Shown here: piece after piece, positions 16,512-25,305 of the stretch
How the letters are laid out: each line of letters begins with the position of its first letter
How positions within the stretch are numbered: position 1 is the stretch's first letter
NCBI RefSeq assembly: GCF_023913515.1
Contig: NZ_CP099391.1
Coordinates: 434,001-498,000, forward strand
DNA: 64,000 bases
Origin: Natronococcus sp. CG52
GTDB lineage: Archaea > Halobacteriota > Halobacteria > Halobacteriales > Natrialbaceae
Reading direction: 5' to 3'
Position numbers and translations under genes: made by a program
The notes under the pieces: model-generated
The model's input: only the letters and a program-made list of their open reading frames with translations
What the model was told of the DNA's origin: nothing
Databases searched by the model: none

Positions 16512-18101
16512 CTACTCGTCCCGGCGCAGAGCCTCGCAGCCCTCGAAGACGACCTCGCCGTCGACCAGCGTCATCGATACGTCGATCTCGTCGATCCGTT
16601 CGGGGCGGTCCCACGGTGACTCCTCGAGCACCACCAGATCCGCTCGCTTTCCGACCTCGAGGGTTCCCAGCCGATCCTCGTCGAAGCCGGCGTAGGCCGC
16701 TCCGTGCGTGTAGGCGCGGATCGCCTCCGTGACCGACAGCCGCTGCGCGTCGGTCGGCGCGTTGACCGCGTGGTGGATCCCCAGCAGCGGGTCGAGCGGC
16801 ATGCAGTCCGAGCCGAACGCGAGGGGGATATCGTGCTCGAGCACCCGTCGGAAGCGGTTCGTCCGGTTCCGGCGTTCGGTGCCGAGTCGCTGATCGTAGA
16901 GCCCGCCCTCGCCGGCCCACTGGTGGAAGTTCGGTTGCATCGAGGCGACGATGCCGGCCTCGGCCATCCGCTCGAGTTGGCCGTCGGTCGCGAGTTCGAC
17001 GTGTTCGATCCGGTGGCGCGAGCCGGCGGGATCGTCCGTGGTCTCGAGGGCCGACAGCGCCTCCTCGATCGCCTCGTCGCCGATGGCGTGAGCCGTCACC
17101 TGAAATCCGGCGCCGTCGGCCTGTTCGACGATCCCCTCGAGTTCCTCGGGAGTAATAACCCACTCTCCGTCGTCCCCGGAATCGGGAACCGACGCCTCGC
17201 CGTCGCTCTCGTAGGGCTCGAACAGTTTCGCCGTCCGCGCCCCGATGCTGCCGTCGGTGTACGTCTTGATCGCGCCCGTTCGAACGCGGTCGCTCCCCGA
17301 GTTCGTCGTGAGGCCGACCTCGATCACGCTGTCGGCGTGGTCGGCCCAGTAGTTGATCCGCACCCGGGTCGGGAGTTCGCCCGCCGCCTCGAGGTCGCGG
17401 TAGACCTGCGGCGAGCGCGAGTGACGGACCATGTCGTGGACGGCCGTCACGCCCTTCGCGGCGGCGTGCTCGAGACCGGCGGTGACGAGTTCCCGGGTCT
17501 CGTCGTAGCCGGGTGCGATCCGAGAGCGGACGATTTCGGCCGCGTCCTCGACGACGACGCCGGTCGGCTCGCCGGCGGGCGATCGGCGGACGTCGCCCTC
17601 GGGGAGGTCGTCGGCGAGGCGCTCGAGCGCGACGGAGTTCAGCGACGCGGCGTGCATGTCGATCCGCAGGGCGACGACGGGTCGCTCGTCGCTCACCCGA
17701 TCGAGGCGGTCACGTGTGAGGTATGCGCGGTCGTCGCCCGTCCACTCGCTCTCGTCGTAGCCGAAGCCCTGGACCCACTCACTGTCGCTCTCCTCGGCCC
17801 TCGCCGAGAGGCGCTCGATACACTCCCCGGAGCCGGACGCGCCGGTGAGGTCCGCGTGGACCAGGAACCGACCCGTGTTCTCGACGTGGGTGTGTGCGTC
17901 GACGAATCCGGGCAGGACGACCCGTCCCTCGCAGTCGATCGCGTCGGTCTCGACGCCCTCGAGGAACTCGATCTCGTAGGCTTTCCCCACCCGGACGATC
18001 TCGCCGTCCCGGACGGCGAGCGCTTCCTTCGGGTCGTCGTCTCCCTCGGCGAGCGAGTGGACCCACGCGTTCGTCAGCACCAGATCGGCGGCCTCGGTCA
18101 T
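16512..18101 (-). CDS. YtcJ-like metal-dependent amidohydrolase
   Basis: 529 aa from ATG 18101 (MTEAADLVLTNAWVHSL). Amidohydrolase fold with the first metal motif VVLPGFVDAHTHVENTG near residue 67, RIDMHAASLNSVAL, a KTYTDGSIGARTA segment (carbamylated Lys region), TAHAIGDEAIEEAL and RIEHVELATDGQL, and FGSDCMPLDPLLGIHHAVN with the final Asp. The arrangement matches the YtcJ/N-substituted formamide deformylase-like branch, whose true substrates are mostly unknown. It stands alone; the start region to 18164 is not conserved. Confidence 0.88.
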   Translation of the reverse strand: MTEAADLVLTNAWVHSLAEGDDDPKEALAVRDGEIVRVGKAYEIEFLEGVETDAIDCEGRVVLPGFVDAHTHVENTGRFLVHADLTGASGSGECIERLSARAEESDSEWVQGFGYDESEWTGDDRAYLTRDRLDRVSDERPVVALRIDMHAASLNSVALERLADDLPEGDVRRSPAGEPTGVVVEDAAEIVRSRIAPGYDETRELVTAGLEHAAAKGVTAVHDMVRHSRSPQVYRDLEAAGELPTRVRINYWADHADSVIEVGLTTNSGSDRVRTGAIKTYTDGSIGARTAKLFEPYESDGEASVPDSGDDGEWVITPEELEGIVEQADGAGFQVTAHAIGDEAIEEALSALETTDDPAGSRHRIEHVELATDGQLERMAEAGIVASMQPNFHQWAGEGGLYDQRLGTERRNRTNRFRRVLEHDIPLAFGSDCMPLDPLLGIHHAVNAPTDAQRLSVTEAIRAYTHGAAYAGFDEDRLGTLEVGKRADLVVLEESPWDRPERIDEIDVSMTLVDGEVVFEGCEALRRDE

Positions 18102-18217
18102 AGGTGAGACCCCACGCGCGAGGTGCAAAATCGTAGCGGTCGTCGCTTTGCCGTCCCGGGGCACCCCATTACTATCAGATCAGAAACTATTAGCGCGCCG
18201 CGATCGAAGGATCTCCC

Positions 18218-18592
18218 ATGCTGAGCCGTGAGAACCGGGCGATCCTCGCCTCGTTCGGAATATTCGTGCTCGCCCTCGCCGGAGTCGCGCTCCTCGAGGG
18301 GACGCTGGGCGTTCCGGCGGGCGACGGGCCGATCGCCGCGCTGGCCTTCGCCGTCGCGATCGTCCTCCCGCAGGTGTATCTCGCGCAGACCGACGACGAG
18401 ATCGCACCCCGGACCAGACTGGGGGTCGCCGCCGTCCTCGCGGGACTGTTCGCGCTCGGGTTCGTCGCGGCACCGACCGGAACGCTGTCACTGCTCCTGT
18501 TCGGGGTTGCGGGGATCGCGCTGCTGGCCGCCTGCTGGTCCGAGATCCGCGCAGCCTACCGGGAGTCGATCGCGAACGGCGACCCCACCTGA
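18218..18592 (+). CDS. Small integral membrane protein, function unknown
   Basis: 124 aa with about four hydrophobic segments: ILASFGIFVLALAGVALLEG, PIAALAFAVAIVLPQVYLAQ, VAAVLAGLFALGFVAA and LSLLLFGVAGIALLAACW. No family is recognised. It lies 40 bases before hmgA on the same strand and may be cotranscribed with it, but a link to isoprenoid synthesis is not implied by the sequence. Confidence 0.7.
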   Translation: MLSRENRAILASFGIFVLALAGVALLEGTLGVPAGDGPIAALAFAVAIVLPQVYLAQTDDEIAPRTRLGVAAVLAGLFALGFVAAPTGTLSLLLFGVAGIALLAACWSEIRAAYRESIANGDPT

Positions 18593-18632
18593 ATCAGCAA
18601 TCCTTAGGGCGAGCCCGCGTCTTGGCTGACTC

Positions 18633-19859
18633 ATGACAGACCCCGCGTCCCTCGCAGACCGCGTCCAGGAGGGGGAGCTTCGCATCCACGAACTCGAGGC
18701 CGAGGCCGACTTCGACACCGCAGCCGAGGCGCGTCGGCTGCTGATCGAGCGCGAAACTGACACGGATCTCGAGATGATCGGCGACTACGCCTTCCCCGCC
18801 GAGCGGGCGGAGCCCAATATCGAGAACATGATCGGCGCGGCCCAGGTGCCGCTGGGTGTCGTCGGCCCCGTCGCCGTAGAAGGGGGTGCCGCCGACGGCG
18901 AGCACTACCTCCCGCTCGCGACGACCGAAGGTGCGCTGCTCGCGTCCGTGAATCGCGGCCTCTCGGTGATCCGCTCCGCGGGCGGCGCCGACGCCCGCGT
19001 TACGAAGAACGGGATGACCCGCGCCCCCGTGTTTCGGGTCCAGGGCGTCGCCGAAGCCGCCGAGACGGTCGACTGGGTCGAAGACAACCTCGAGTCGCTG
19101 CGGGAGGCCGCCGAATCCACGACGGGCCACGGCGAACTGCTGGGGGTCGAGCCCTACGTCGTCGGCGACTCCGTCTACCTGCGCTTCGCCTACGACACGA
19201 AGGACGCGATGGGGATGAACATGGCCACGATCGCGACCGAGGCCGCTTGCGAGGTCGTCGAGAGCGAGACGCCCGCCTCGCTCGTCGCGCTCTCCGGAAA
19301 CCTCTGTTCGGACAAGAAGCCCGCCGCCATCAACGCCGTCGAGGGCCGCGGGCGTTCGGTCACTGCGGACGTCGTGATCCCCGGCGAACTCGTCGAGGAG
19401 CGTCTCCACACGACCGCCGAGGCGATCGTCGAGGCCAACACGAGAAAGAACCTGGTCGGCAGCGCCAAGGCGGGCAGTCTGGGATTCAACGCCCACGCGG
19501 CCAACGTCGTCGGTGCGGCCTTCCTCGCGACCGGGCAGGACGAGGCCCAGGTCGTCGAGGGCGCGAACGCGATCACGACGATGGACGCTCGAGCGGGCGA
19601 GGACGGATCCACCGACCTCTACGCCTCCGTCTCGCTGGCCTCGCTCGAGGTCGGCACCGTCGGCGGCGGGACGAAACTGCCGACCCAGGCCGAGGCGCTC
19701 GAGATCCTCGGACTCCGCGGCGGCGGCGATCCGGCGGGTTCGAACGCGAACGCACTCGCCGAAATTATCGCCGTCGGTGCGCTCGCCGGCGAACTCTCCC
19801 TGCTCGCGGCGCTGGCTTCGAACCACCTCGCGAGCGCCCACGAGGACCTCGGCCGGTAA
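18633..19859 (+). CDS. hmgA: 3-hydroxy-3-methylglutaryl-CoA reductase (class I)
   Basis: 408 aa. It reduces HMG-CoA to mevalonate with NADPH, the committed step to archaeal isoprenoid lipids. Key blocks are ENMIGAAQVPLGVVGP (catalytic Glu region), TEGALLASVNRG, TKNGMTRAPVF, DAMGMNMATIATEA, SGNLCSDKKPAAINAVEGRG (catalytic Lys), and VGSAKAGSLGFNAHAANVV. GGGTKLPTQAEALEILG with LSLLAALASNHLASAHEDL follow near the end and hold the His base. The enzyme is of the short archaeal class I form, without a membrane domain. ATG 18633 gives the usual N-terminus. Confidence 0.97.
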   Translation: MTDPASLADRVQEGELRIHELEAEADFDTAAEARRLLIERETDTDLEMIGDYAFPAERAEPNIENMIGAAQVPLGVVGPVAVEGGAADGEHYLPLATTEGALLASVNRGLSVIRSAGGADARVTKNGMTRAPVFRVQGVAEAAETVDWVEDNLESLREAAESTTGHGELLGVEPYVVGDSVYLRFAYDTKDAMGMNMATIATEAACEVVESETPASLVALSGNLCSDKKPAAINAVEGRGRSVTADVVIPGELVEERLHTTAEAIVEANTRKNLVGSAKAGSLGFNAHAANVVGAAFLATGQDEAQVVEGANAITTMDARAGEDGSTDLYASVSLASLEVGTVGGGTKLPTQAEALEILGLRGGGDPAGSNANALAEIIAVGALAGELSLLAALASNHLASAHEDLGR

Positions 19860-19873
19860 CGTCGCTCGCCGGG

Positions 19874-20230
19874 TTACTGAGGAACCTCTCGCGCCTCTCG
19901 GCGAACGCGGACCGTCACGACGGAGACGTACGAACCGCCGGCGACGAGCAGAAGCAATCCGGCCGCGACCTGGAGGCCGCCGGCGGCGAACACCACGAGC
20001 GCGAGTCCCGCCGCGGCGGTCGCGTGCGCGACGGCGAGATCTCGCCGCCCGTACGCGCCGTGAAGCGCCGCGATGGCGAGAAACGTCGCGGCGAAGACGC
20101 CGGTCGCCAGCGAGGAGGCGTCGATGCCGAGGATCGATTCGCTGACGAGCGTTCCGTACGCGAGAAGCGCGACCGCGACCACCGTTCCGACGCCGATCGT
20201 CACCGCCTGCACGTCGATCGTCTCGTCCAT
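19874..20230 (-). CDS. Small membrane protein with four TM segments, function unknown
   Basis: 118 aa from ATG 20230 (MDETIDVQAVTIGVG). Hydrophobic segments: AVTIGVGTVVAVALLAYGTLV, LATGVFAATFLAIAALHGAYG, VAHATAAAGLALVVFAAGG and QVAAGLLLLVAGGSYVSVV, with a basic C-terminus VRVRREAREVPQ. It converges with hmgA, 14 bases from its stop. I do not recognise a named family; gene reality is supported by membrane-type composition and high GC at third positions. Confidence 0.65.
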   Translation of the reverse strand: MDETIDVQAVTIGVGTVVAVALLAYGTLVSESILGIDASSLATGVFAATFLAIAALHGAYGRRDLAVAHATAAAGLALVVFAAGGLQVAAGLLLLVAGGSYVSVVTVRVRREAREVPQ

Positions 20231-20426
20231 TTGCACCTCGTTTCGCCGCCGTCCGCAAAGCCCTGACGCTCGTCGCTCGAGGGATCGTGCCGAAGCGAGT
20301 TGTCGTCCGATCTGTTCTGTATCGAAGCAAGCATCGCGATAGGTCGTCTGGCCGTTCAACGCACTCCGTAAGCGGCGTTCGCCGTTCCTTACGCCTCGGG
20401 GAGACGACACGAACGATTCGGCGGAT

Positions 20427-20819
20427 TCAGCCGTCGGAGGCGTCCGCTGCTGGCTCGAATAATTCGACGAGATTGCCGGCGGGATCTTCGAGCAGGATTT
20501 GTTTTCCGCCCTCGCCAGTTACGATCTCGTTTCGGAACGACGCTCCCCGGTCCGCCAGTCGTTCGACAGTGGCGGAGAGATCGTCGACCGTGAGCTGGAT
20601 GCGGTTCCACCCACCGGGTTCAGGACGCGTTCCGTCGGGCAGGGCTCGCCCTGCACCGCCCGCTCCCGGCGCGTTCAGTAGCAGCGTGCAGCCGTCGCGT
20701 TCGAGCGCTGCGAATCCCGGAGCCGGATGCATCCGGACCTCGAACTCCAGTTGATCGACGTAGCACTCGATTGCCGAATCGACGTCGTCGACGATGTATC
20801 GAACAGTGATCATACTCAT
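20427..20819 (-). CDS. VOC (glyoxalase/bleomycin-resistance) family protein
   Basis: 130 aa with the two beta-alpha-beta-beta-beta modules of the vicinal oxygen chelate fold: ITVRYIVDDVDSAIECYVDQLEF at the N-terminus and NRIQLTVDDLSATVERLADRGASF in the middle. It ends ILLEDPAGNLVELFEPA, the metal-ligand Glu region. Such proteins bind a metal and act as dioxygenases, glyoxalases or drug binders. The substrate here is unknown. Starts at 20819 and 20813 are both possible. Confidence 0.85.
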   Translation of the reverse strand: MSMITVRYIVDDVDSAIECYVDQLEFEVRMHPAPGFAALERDGCTLLLNAPGAGGAGRALPDGTRPEPGGWNRIQLTVDDLSATVERLADRGASFRNEIVTGEGGKQILLEDPAGNLVELFEPAADASDG

Positions 20820-20988
20820 GGTCCCTACTTCGTTACTGACTGCCGGAACGAATGAGTCGTTCCCTCCTCGTGACGGGCCTTTATTCCCGTCGAGCAGCCA
20901 ATCGAGGTGTGCGGATCGAACCTCAGTGACTCGCGACGAGCGACGTCCCGACGACTTCCGGCGATTGCGGTCGAGCTGAACCGGTGTT

Positions 20989-21687
20989 TCAGCTCTGCTT
21001 CGGCGTTCGCGACGTGAGCCGTTCGTTCGTCATTGCGGTTTCAACGAGCCGCTGTTCGGCGCGGCGGAGTCGCTCGGAGAGGGACCGCCGAGAAATCTCG
21101 AGCCGATTTCCGAGCTCGAGAGGGGTCGTCTTCCGCGGGATGTCGTAGTACCCGTTTTCGTACGCCAACGTCAGCGCCTCGCGCTGTTTCGGGGTCAAAC
21201 TCGCGAGCGTTAGCGTCGCCTCCCCACGAAGCGGTTCGGGTTCGTACAGTCGCTCGAGCGCGAACCCGATCCCGCGATCGGTACACGAATCGCGATACGC
21301 CCGAAGAGTCTGGCGGTCGGGAAACCGCGCCCGCATAAGCCACCCATCGGCGGTGATCGACGCGCGAACTGGCGTCGTGCCCCGGTCGATGAACGTCGCG
21401 CCGATCGCGACCGTGACGTCGGTCGGTGCCAGCCGGAGGCGATACAGCCGAGCGGATTTCGTGGCCTCGAACAGCGACCACGCCTCGATAGCCGGATCGT
21501 CCTCGAGTGTCGCCTCGGCGGTGCCGTACGAGTCGGCGTCGATCCAGCAGAGCAGCACCGGCCGGGTCGATTCCGGACGGAGTAGCTCCTGCAGTTCGAA
21601 CCGCGCGTCGGGTATCGCCGCCGCGAGGTCGACCAGCGGGAGCGACGAGGACGACAGGCGGAACTCGGCGTGTAGGTCCGTGTCCAT
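20989..21687 (-). CDS. Bat-type helix-turn-helix transcription regulator (HTH_10)
   Basis: 232 aa from ATG 21687 (MDTDLHAEFRLSSSS). The C-terminal HTH_10 domain is clear: LTPKQREALTLAYENGYYDIPRKTTPLELGNRL followed by EISRRSLSERLRRAEQRLVE. That is the standard DNA-binding end of haloarchaeal bat-like regulators. The N-terminal about 150 residues form the usual bat-coupled GAF/PAS-like module (RLYRLRLAPTDVTV, IGATFIDRGTTPVRA). The target is unknown. The upstream 318 bases hold no clear gene. Confidence 0.9.
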   Translation of the reverse strand: MDTDLHAEFRLSSSSLPLVDLAAAIPDARFELQELLRPESTRPVLLCWIDADSYGTAEATLEDDPAIEAWSLFEATKSARLYRLRLAPTDVTVAIGATFIDRGTTPVRASITADGWLMRARFPDRQTLRAYRDSCTDRGIGFALERLYEPEPLRGEATLTLASLTPKQREALTLAYENGYYDIPRKTTPLELGNRLEISRRSLSERLRRAEQRLVETAMTNERLTSRTPKQS

Positions 21688-22005
21688 ACCGTCCGTACGC
21701 CCGGTTCGAGTATTGACTTTCGTGCCGTACGCGGCGAGATCCGTCCCACACCGCCCTCGAGATTCACGTCTCGGAGAATTCCCGGATCGATTAGACGGTT
21801 CGACGCTGGGCCCGGTGAGAGGACGCGCGTCTCGAGCCACCGCCGCTCAACGCCGACCTCGAGCCGGTCGAGCGCGCGTTCGCTGTGCGCTTGGAGGAAT
21901 CGTTTGCCCTCGCGAGACCGGTGTATTGACGTCGTGCTCGTCGGCTACGGGATCGGCGAAGGAACGGAAGCAGCTTCGCCGGTCGACGGGCAGCGGCGTC
22001 CGATC
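21688..22005. other. Intergenic region with no clear gene
   Basis: About 320 bases upstream of the bat-type regulator. One minus-strand frame around 21780-21930 has coding-like third positions (it reads GKRFLQAHSERALDRLEVGV) but no start codon and a stop just upstream. It could be a gene remnant. No RNA gene or repeat was seen. Confidence 0.3.
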
Positions 22006-22530
22006 TCAGAGCCGCCGGTACCGGCCGCGACTCTCGCTCACCTCGCCGCGTCTCGCGAGTTTCTCGAGTGCATTCCCAACGTACTCGGCCGACACCCCGT
22101 GCTCGCCGGCGTAGTCGGCGACCTCGTCCTCGGTCGGTCGGTCGAGTTCCTCGAGCGCACGCTCGACGATCTCCTTCTTGCTGCCGCTTCGAGTCGATCC
22201 GCGCGGGTCGCGGTCGCCGGCCGCCTCGACCTCGTCGACGTCCAGTCCGGACCCCTCGAGGTACTCCTCGTCGCTGACGACGCCGTCCGCGACGTCGTCC
22301 TCGAGGTCGCCGAACGAGTCGAGTTTCGCGAAGGCGTCGCCCTCTCCCTGCCGGTTCGCGAGCATCGACGCCCGAACGTCGCGGGCGTGGTCGGCGTCGT
22401 CGGTCTCGACGAACTTCTTGCGCTTCTCGTAGGCCTTCCGGGAGCCACAGCGGGGACACTGCGTAGTCTCCGAGCGGCCCTCGATGATCCAGAGGTTCGA
22501 ACACTCGCTGCAGCCGACGACGGCGTACAT
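22006..22530 (-). CDS. Zinc-ribbon / winged-helix protein (DUF5817-like)
   Basis: 174 aa from ATG 22530. The N-terminal zinc ribbon is formed by VVGCSECSNLWIIEGRSE and TTQCPRCGSRKAYEKRKKF (two C-x2-C pairs, residues 7-30). A charged helical part follows (ADHARDVRASMLANRQGEGD). The C-terminus KKEIVERALEELDRPTEDEV to YVGNALEKLARRGEVSESRG looks like a small winged helix. This arrangement matches a haloarchaeal family I know as DUF5817, thought to be nucleic-acid associated. The function is not established. Confidence 0.75.
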   Translation of the reverse strand: MYAVVGCSECSNLWIIEGRSETTQCPRCGSRKAYEKRKKFVETDDADHARDVRASMLANRQGEGDAFAKLDSFGDLEDDVADGVVSDEEYLEGSGLDVDEVEAAGDRDPRGSTRSGSKKEIVERALEELDRPTEDEVADYAGEHGVSAEYVGNALEKLARRGEVSESRGRYRRL

Positions 22531-22619
22531 GTCTCGTCTCGAGGTGGGGTCGCCCGGTAGTTCAAGGTTCGGCAACCGGAGCGGAAGTGGTCTCTGCGGG
22601 CCGTTTCTGGCTCGCGAGT

Positions 22620-23066
22620 TTACCGTTCCGGTTCGGTCGCCGGCCCCTCCTCGTACAGTCGGGCCATTCGACGGAAAAACAGAAGCATGAGGAGCAGCGA
22701 GAGGACCGTCCCGCCGGCCGTCCCGAGCGGCCGGCGCTGGACGGCCGCCCGGAGCGTGTAGAGATACACTGGTGCGCTGGCGGCGACGAACAGGGCGTTC
22801 GCCGAGAAGAACGATCCCTGCTCGAGCCACGCTCGTTCGCCGAGGACGACGCGGGTCGCCCAGGCCTCGTCGTCCGCCGGCGGGGCGAACAGGAGCGGGT
22901 TCACAGCTACGAATCCGAGCGTCCCGAGCAGGAGCCTCCGGTCACGACGATAGATCGCCAGCACCAGCGTCGGATACGCGAGGACGAAGGTCCAGACGCT
23001 GCCCGGATTGGCGTGTCGGGACCAGAAGTATCGTTCCGAGAGGGATTTCGCGAAACGGTCGGGCAT
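22620..23066 (-). CDS. Membrane protein (DUF6653-like)
   Basis: 148 aa with an N-terminal FWSRHANPGSVWTFVLAYPTLVLAIYRRD motif, then LLLGTLGFVAVNPLLFAPPADD, FSANALFVAASAPVYLYTLRAA and TVLSLLLMLLFFRRMARLYEE, giving four hydrophobic segments. The RHxNPxSxWT start with YRRD/R is typical of a family of haloarchaeal small membrane proteins of unknown function, probably DUF6653. The upstream spacer is AT-rich, as expected for a promoter. Confidence 0.65.
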   Translation of the reverse strand: MPDRFAKSLSERYFWSRHANPGSVWTFVLAYPTLVLAIYRRDRRLLLGTLGFVAVNPLLFAPPADDEAWATRVVLGERAWLEQGSFFSANALFVAASAPVYLYTLRAAVQRRPLGTAGGTVLSLLLMLLFFRRMARLYEEGPATEPER

Positions 23067-23175
23067 GTACCTACTGTAACGGAGACAAATACATAAATTG
23101 GCTGAACTGGATCGGACACCACGAGCCGTCGGGGCCCCGTGGAACTATTACCCACGCCGTCCCTTCTCAGGGCGT

Positions 23176-23514
23176 ATGGAACACGTTTCCCTCTCCGACC
23201 TCGAGACGTCGGAGGCCGCCGAGGGCGTCCACCTCGCGCTGATGGCCGGCGCCGAATCGATGAACGTTCAGCACTTCGAGATCGAACCCGGTGCGACGGT
23301 CGAAGAGCACAGCCACCCGCACGAGCAGACGGGCTTCATCTACGAGGGCGAACTGACGTTTCTCACCGACGGCGAGGAGATCGTCTGCGGACCGGGTGAC
23401 TCCTACGCGCTGCCGGGCGATCAGCCCCACTCCGCGGAAAACCGCGGCGACGAGACGGTCCGCGGCGTCGACATCTTCAGTCCGCCGCGGGAGAACCCGA
23501 GCTGGCAGTCGTAG
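23176..23514 (+). CDS. Small single-domain cupin protein
   Basis: 112 aa from ATG 23176 (MEHVSLSDLETSEA). The cupin motifs are FEIEPGATVEEHSHPHEQTGFIYEGEL (metal-binding H-x-H and E) and CGPGDSYALPGDQPHSAENRG with the last His. It is a small beta-barrel metalloprotein whose substrate cannot be read. A T-run (ctttttcc, near 23532) just after the gene may terminate transcription. Confidence 0.85.
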   Translation: MEHVSLSDLETSEAAEGVHLALMAGAESMNVQHFEIEPGATVEEHSHPHEQTGFIYEGELTFLTDGEEIVCGPGDSYALPGDQPHSAENRGDETVRGVDIFSPPRENPSWQS

Positions 23515-23599
23515 CGAAGCGTCTCGACGGGACTTTTTCCGGTGACGGTCGACGATACCCGGTAGCGGCGCGTGGCGACTCGAGGAGCCACTTCCCACG

Positions 23600-23785
23600 G
23601 TGGCCGTGGCGCTGCCGGTCGACTGGCGAACCCGTCTCGCCGAGACCGTCGCCGTCGGTTACCCGCTCGCCCCGATCGCACTCGTCTTCCTCGGATTCGT
23701 CGCGCTCGCGTTCGCGGTGGGCGTCCAGTCGCATCGGGATTCGAGCAGCGCGCGGTCGCTCGAGTCCGATGCGGCCGATGATTAA
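23600..23785 (+). CDS. Possible small single-TM protein upstream of the Nramp-fold gene
   Basis: 61 aa from a GTG at 23600 (MAVALPVDWRTRLAETV). It has one strong hydrophobic segment, YPLAPIALVFLGFVALAFAVGV (about residues 21-42), flanked by charged ends, SHRDSSSARSLESDAADD at the C-terminus. The gene ends 68 bases before the Nramp-fold transporter gene on the same strand. Short length and a non-ATG start keep confidence modest. Confidence 0.45.
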   Translation: MAVALPVDWRTRLAETVAVGYPLAPIALVFLGFVALAFAVGVQSHRDSSSARSLESDAADD

Positions 23786-23852
23786 CCGGACGGGGCGACG
23801 CTGAACCGAGAGATACCACGGAGTTATATGGGCCAGATCGTAAGAGCGACCG

Positions 23853-25229
23853 ATGGCAACCGAAACTCACTCGCGGGAGTTCGGACGAGTGGAGTCGTTC
23901 GTGCGGCGACTGGGACCGACGTGGCTCGCCGGCGCGATCGCCGCCGGGCCGGCGACGATGGTCAGCCTGCTCGTCGCGGGCGCGAGTTTCGGCTACGCGC
24001 TGCTGTGGGTCGTCGTGCTCTCGGCGATCCTCGGGACCGTCGGTCAGTACCTCTCGATGCGGCTCGGACTGCTCACCGAGGCGGGGATCGTCGCGGTCGT
24101 CGAGGAGCACCTCGGCTCGTTCTGGGCCTGGATGCTCGTGATCGACGCCGTGCTCGCCGCGGGGCTCGCCCAGCTCGTGATCATGAAGACGCTGGCCGAC
24201 GTCAGCGCGACGATCGTCGGGAGCGCCGGACTCGGTATCGCCGCCCTGGCGGATTCCCGCCTCTGGGGAATCACCTGGGCGGTCGTCCTCGTACTGGGGC
24301 TGGCCGGCGGCGGCTACAGACTCGCGGAGGCCGGCGCGAAAGTTCTCGTCTCGCTGGTCGTCCTCGCGTTCGTCGCCGCCGCGTTCACCGTTCCGATCGA
24401 TCCCGCCGCGGCGGCGACCGGTCTCACGCCGGAACTGCCGGCCGGCGCCGACAGTGCGCTCGTCGCCGCGGGCGTCCTCGGCGGCGCGGTCCACATCACG
24501 CTGCTGACGATGCAGAGCTACACGATGCGCGCCCGCGGATGGACCGTGCGGGATCGAGATATCGCGACGTTCGACGTCGTGAGCTCGATGCTGGTCGCCT
24601 TCGGAATCTTTAGTCTCGCGGTCTTTCTCGTCGCGGCGAGCGTCCTCCCCGAGGCGGGCGTCGATCCCGGGACGCTCGACGAGATCCAGGCCGCCCGGGC
24701 GCTCGGCCCGATCGCAGGCGAGTACGCGACGTGGCTGTTCCTGCTCGGACTCTGGGGCGCCGCGGTCTCGACGCTCGGCGGGAACACGATCGTTCCGCCC
24801 TACCTGCTCGCGGACAAACTCGACTGGGAGCAGTCGGTCGAGGACTCGCGGTACCGGCTCGCACTGATTGCGGTCGCGCTCGTCTCCTCGGTCGGCGCGT
24901 TCCTCGAGGGCGCGTTCTTCCAGCTCCTGGTCCTCGTGCTCGCGTTCGGACTCGTCGGGACGCCGTTCGCGCTCGCGGTGATCCTCTACCTGCTGAACGA
25001 CCCCGACGTCGTCCCGGAGACGAACTCGCACCTGGAGAACGCCGGTGGCCTCGTCCTGTTCGCGATCGCGGCCGTCCTCGCGAGCGAGTTCGTCCTCGGG
25101 GAACTCGAGACCGTCACCGAACCGCTCTCGGCGTTCGTCGTCGCGTTCGCCGCGGCGATGGTCCTGGCGGTCGTCGGACTCGCTGCGACCTACGTGCGGG
25201 ATCGACTCCGCGCTCGCTCGAGCGGCTAA
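23853..25229 (+). CDS. Nramp-fold (MntH-like) membrane transporter with non-canonical site
   Basis: 458 aa with about 11 membrane segments. It begins RRLGPTWLAGAIAAGPATMVSLLVAGASFGYALLW, the position of Nramp TM1. The Nramp-type end of TM6 and following helices are recognisable (GVLGGAVHITLLTMQSYTMR, LFLLGLWGAAVSTLGGNTIVPPYLLADK). Classical Nramp proteins bind Mn2+/Fe2+ through a DPGN motif in TM1 and an MPH motif in TM6. Here the TM1 position reads AGPAT and the TM6 site lacks MPH. The fold is supported, but divalent-metal transport is not. Related archaeal and plant proteins show that such loss can change the substrate or abolish transport. Confidence 0.8.
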   Translation: MATETHSREFGRVESFVRRLGPTWLAGAIAAGPATMVSLLVAGASFGYALLWVVVLSAILGTVGQYLSMRLGLLTEAGIVAVVEEHLGSFWAWMLVIDAVLAAGLAQLVIMKTLADVSATIVGSAGLGIAALADSRLWGITWAVVLVLGLAGGGYRLAEAGAKVLVSLVVLAFVAAAFTVPIDPAAAATGLTPELPAGADSALVAAGVLGGAVHITLLTMQSYTMRARGWTVRDRDIATFDVVSSMLVAFGIFSLAVFLVAASVLPEAGVDPGTLDEIQAARALGPIAGEYATWLFLLGLWGAAVSTLGGNTIVPPYLLADKLDWEQSVEDSRYRLALIAVALVSSVGAFLEGAFFQLLVLVLAFGLVGTPFALAVILYLLNDPDVVPETNSHLENAGGLVLFAIAAVLASEFVLGELETVTEPLSAFVVAFAAAMVLAVVGLAATYVRDRLRARSSG

Positions 25230-25305
25230 CTGTACTCCTCGAGGGCGTCCCACCCCGGGCCATCATGTTCGCGGACTCGATGACAGCCTCGGCGTCGGGA
25301 TCGAG

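Noticed and set aside
21780-21930. Possible short coding remnant with GKRFLQAHSERALDRLEVGV
   Set aside because: No start codon and a stop directly upstream; kept only as a remark in the intergenic entry.
23421-25253. 610-codon minus-strand open frame across the cupin and Nramp-fold genes
   Set aside because: Antisense of the recognised genes; it is rich in Arg and Asp-Glu-Arg repeats typical of shadow frames.
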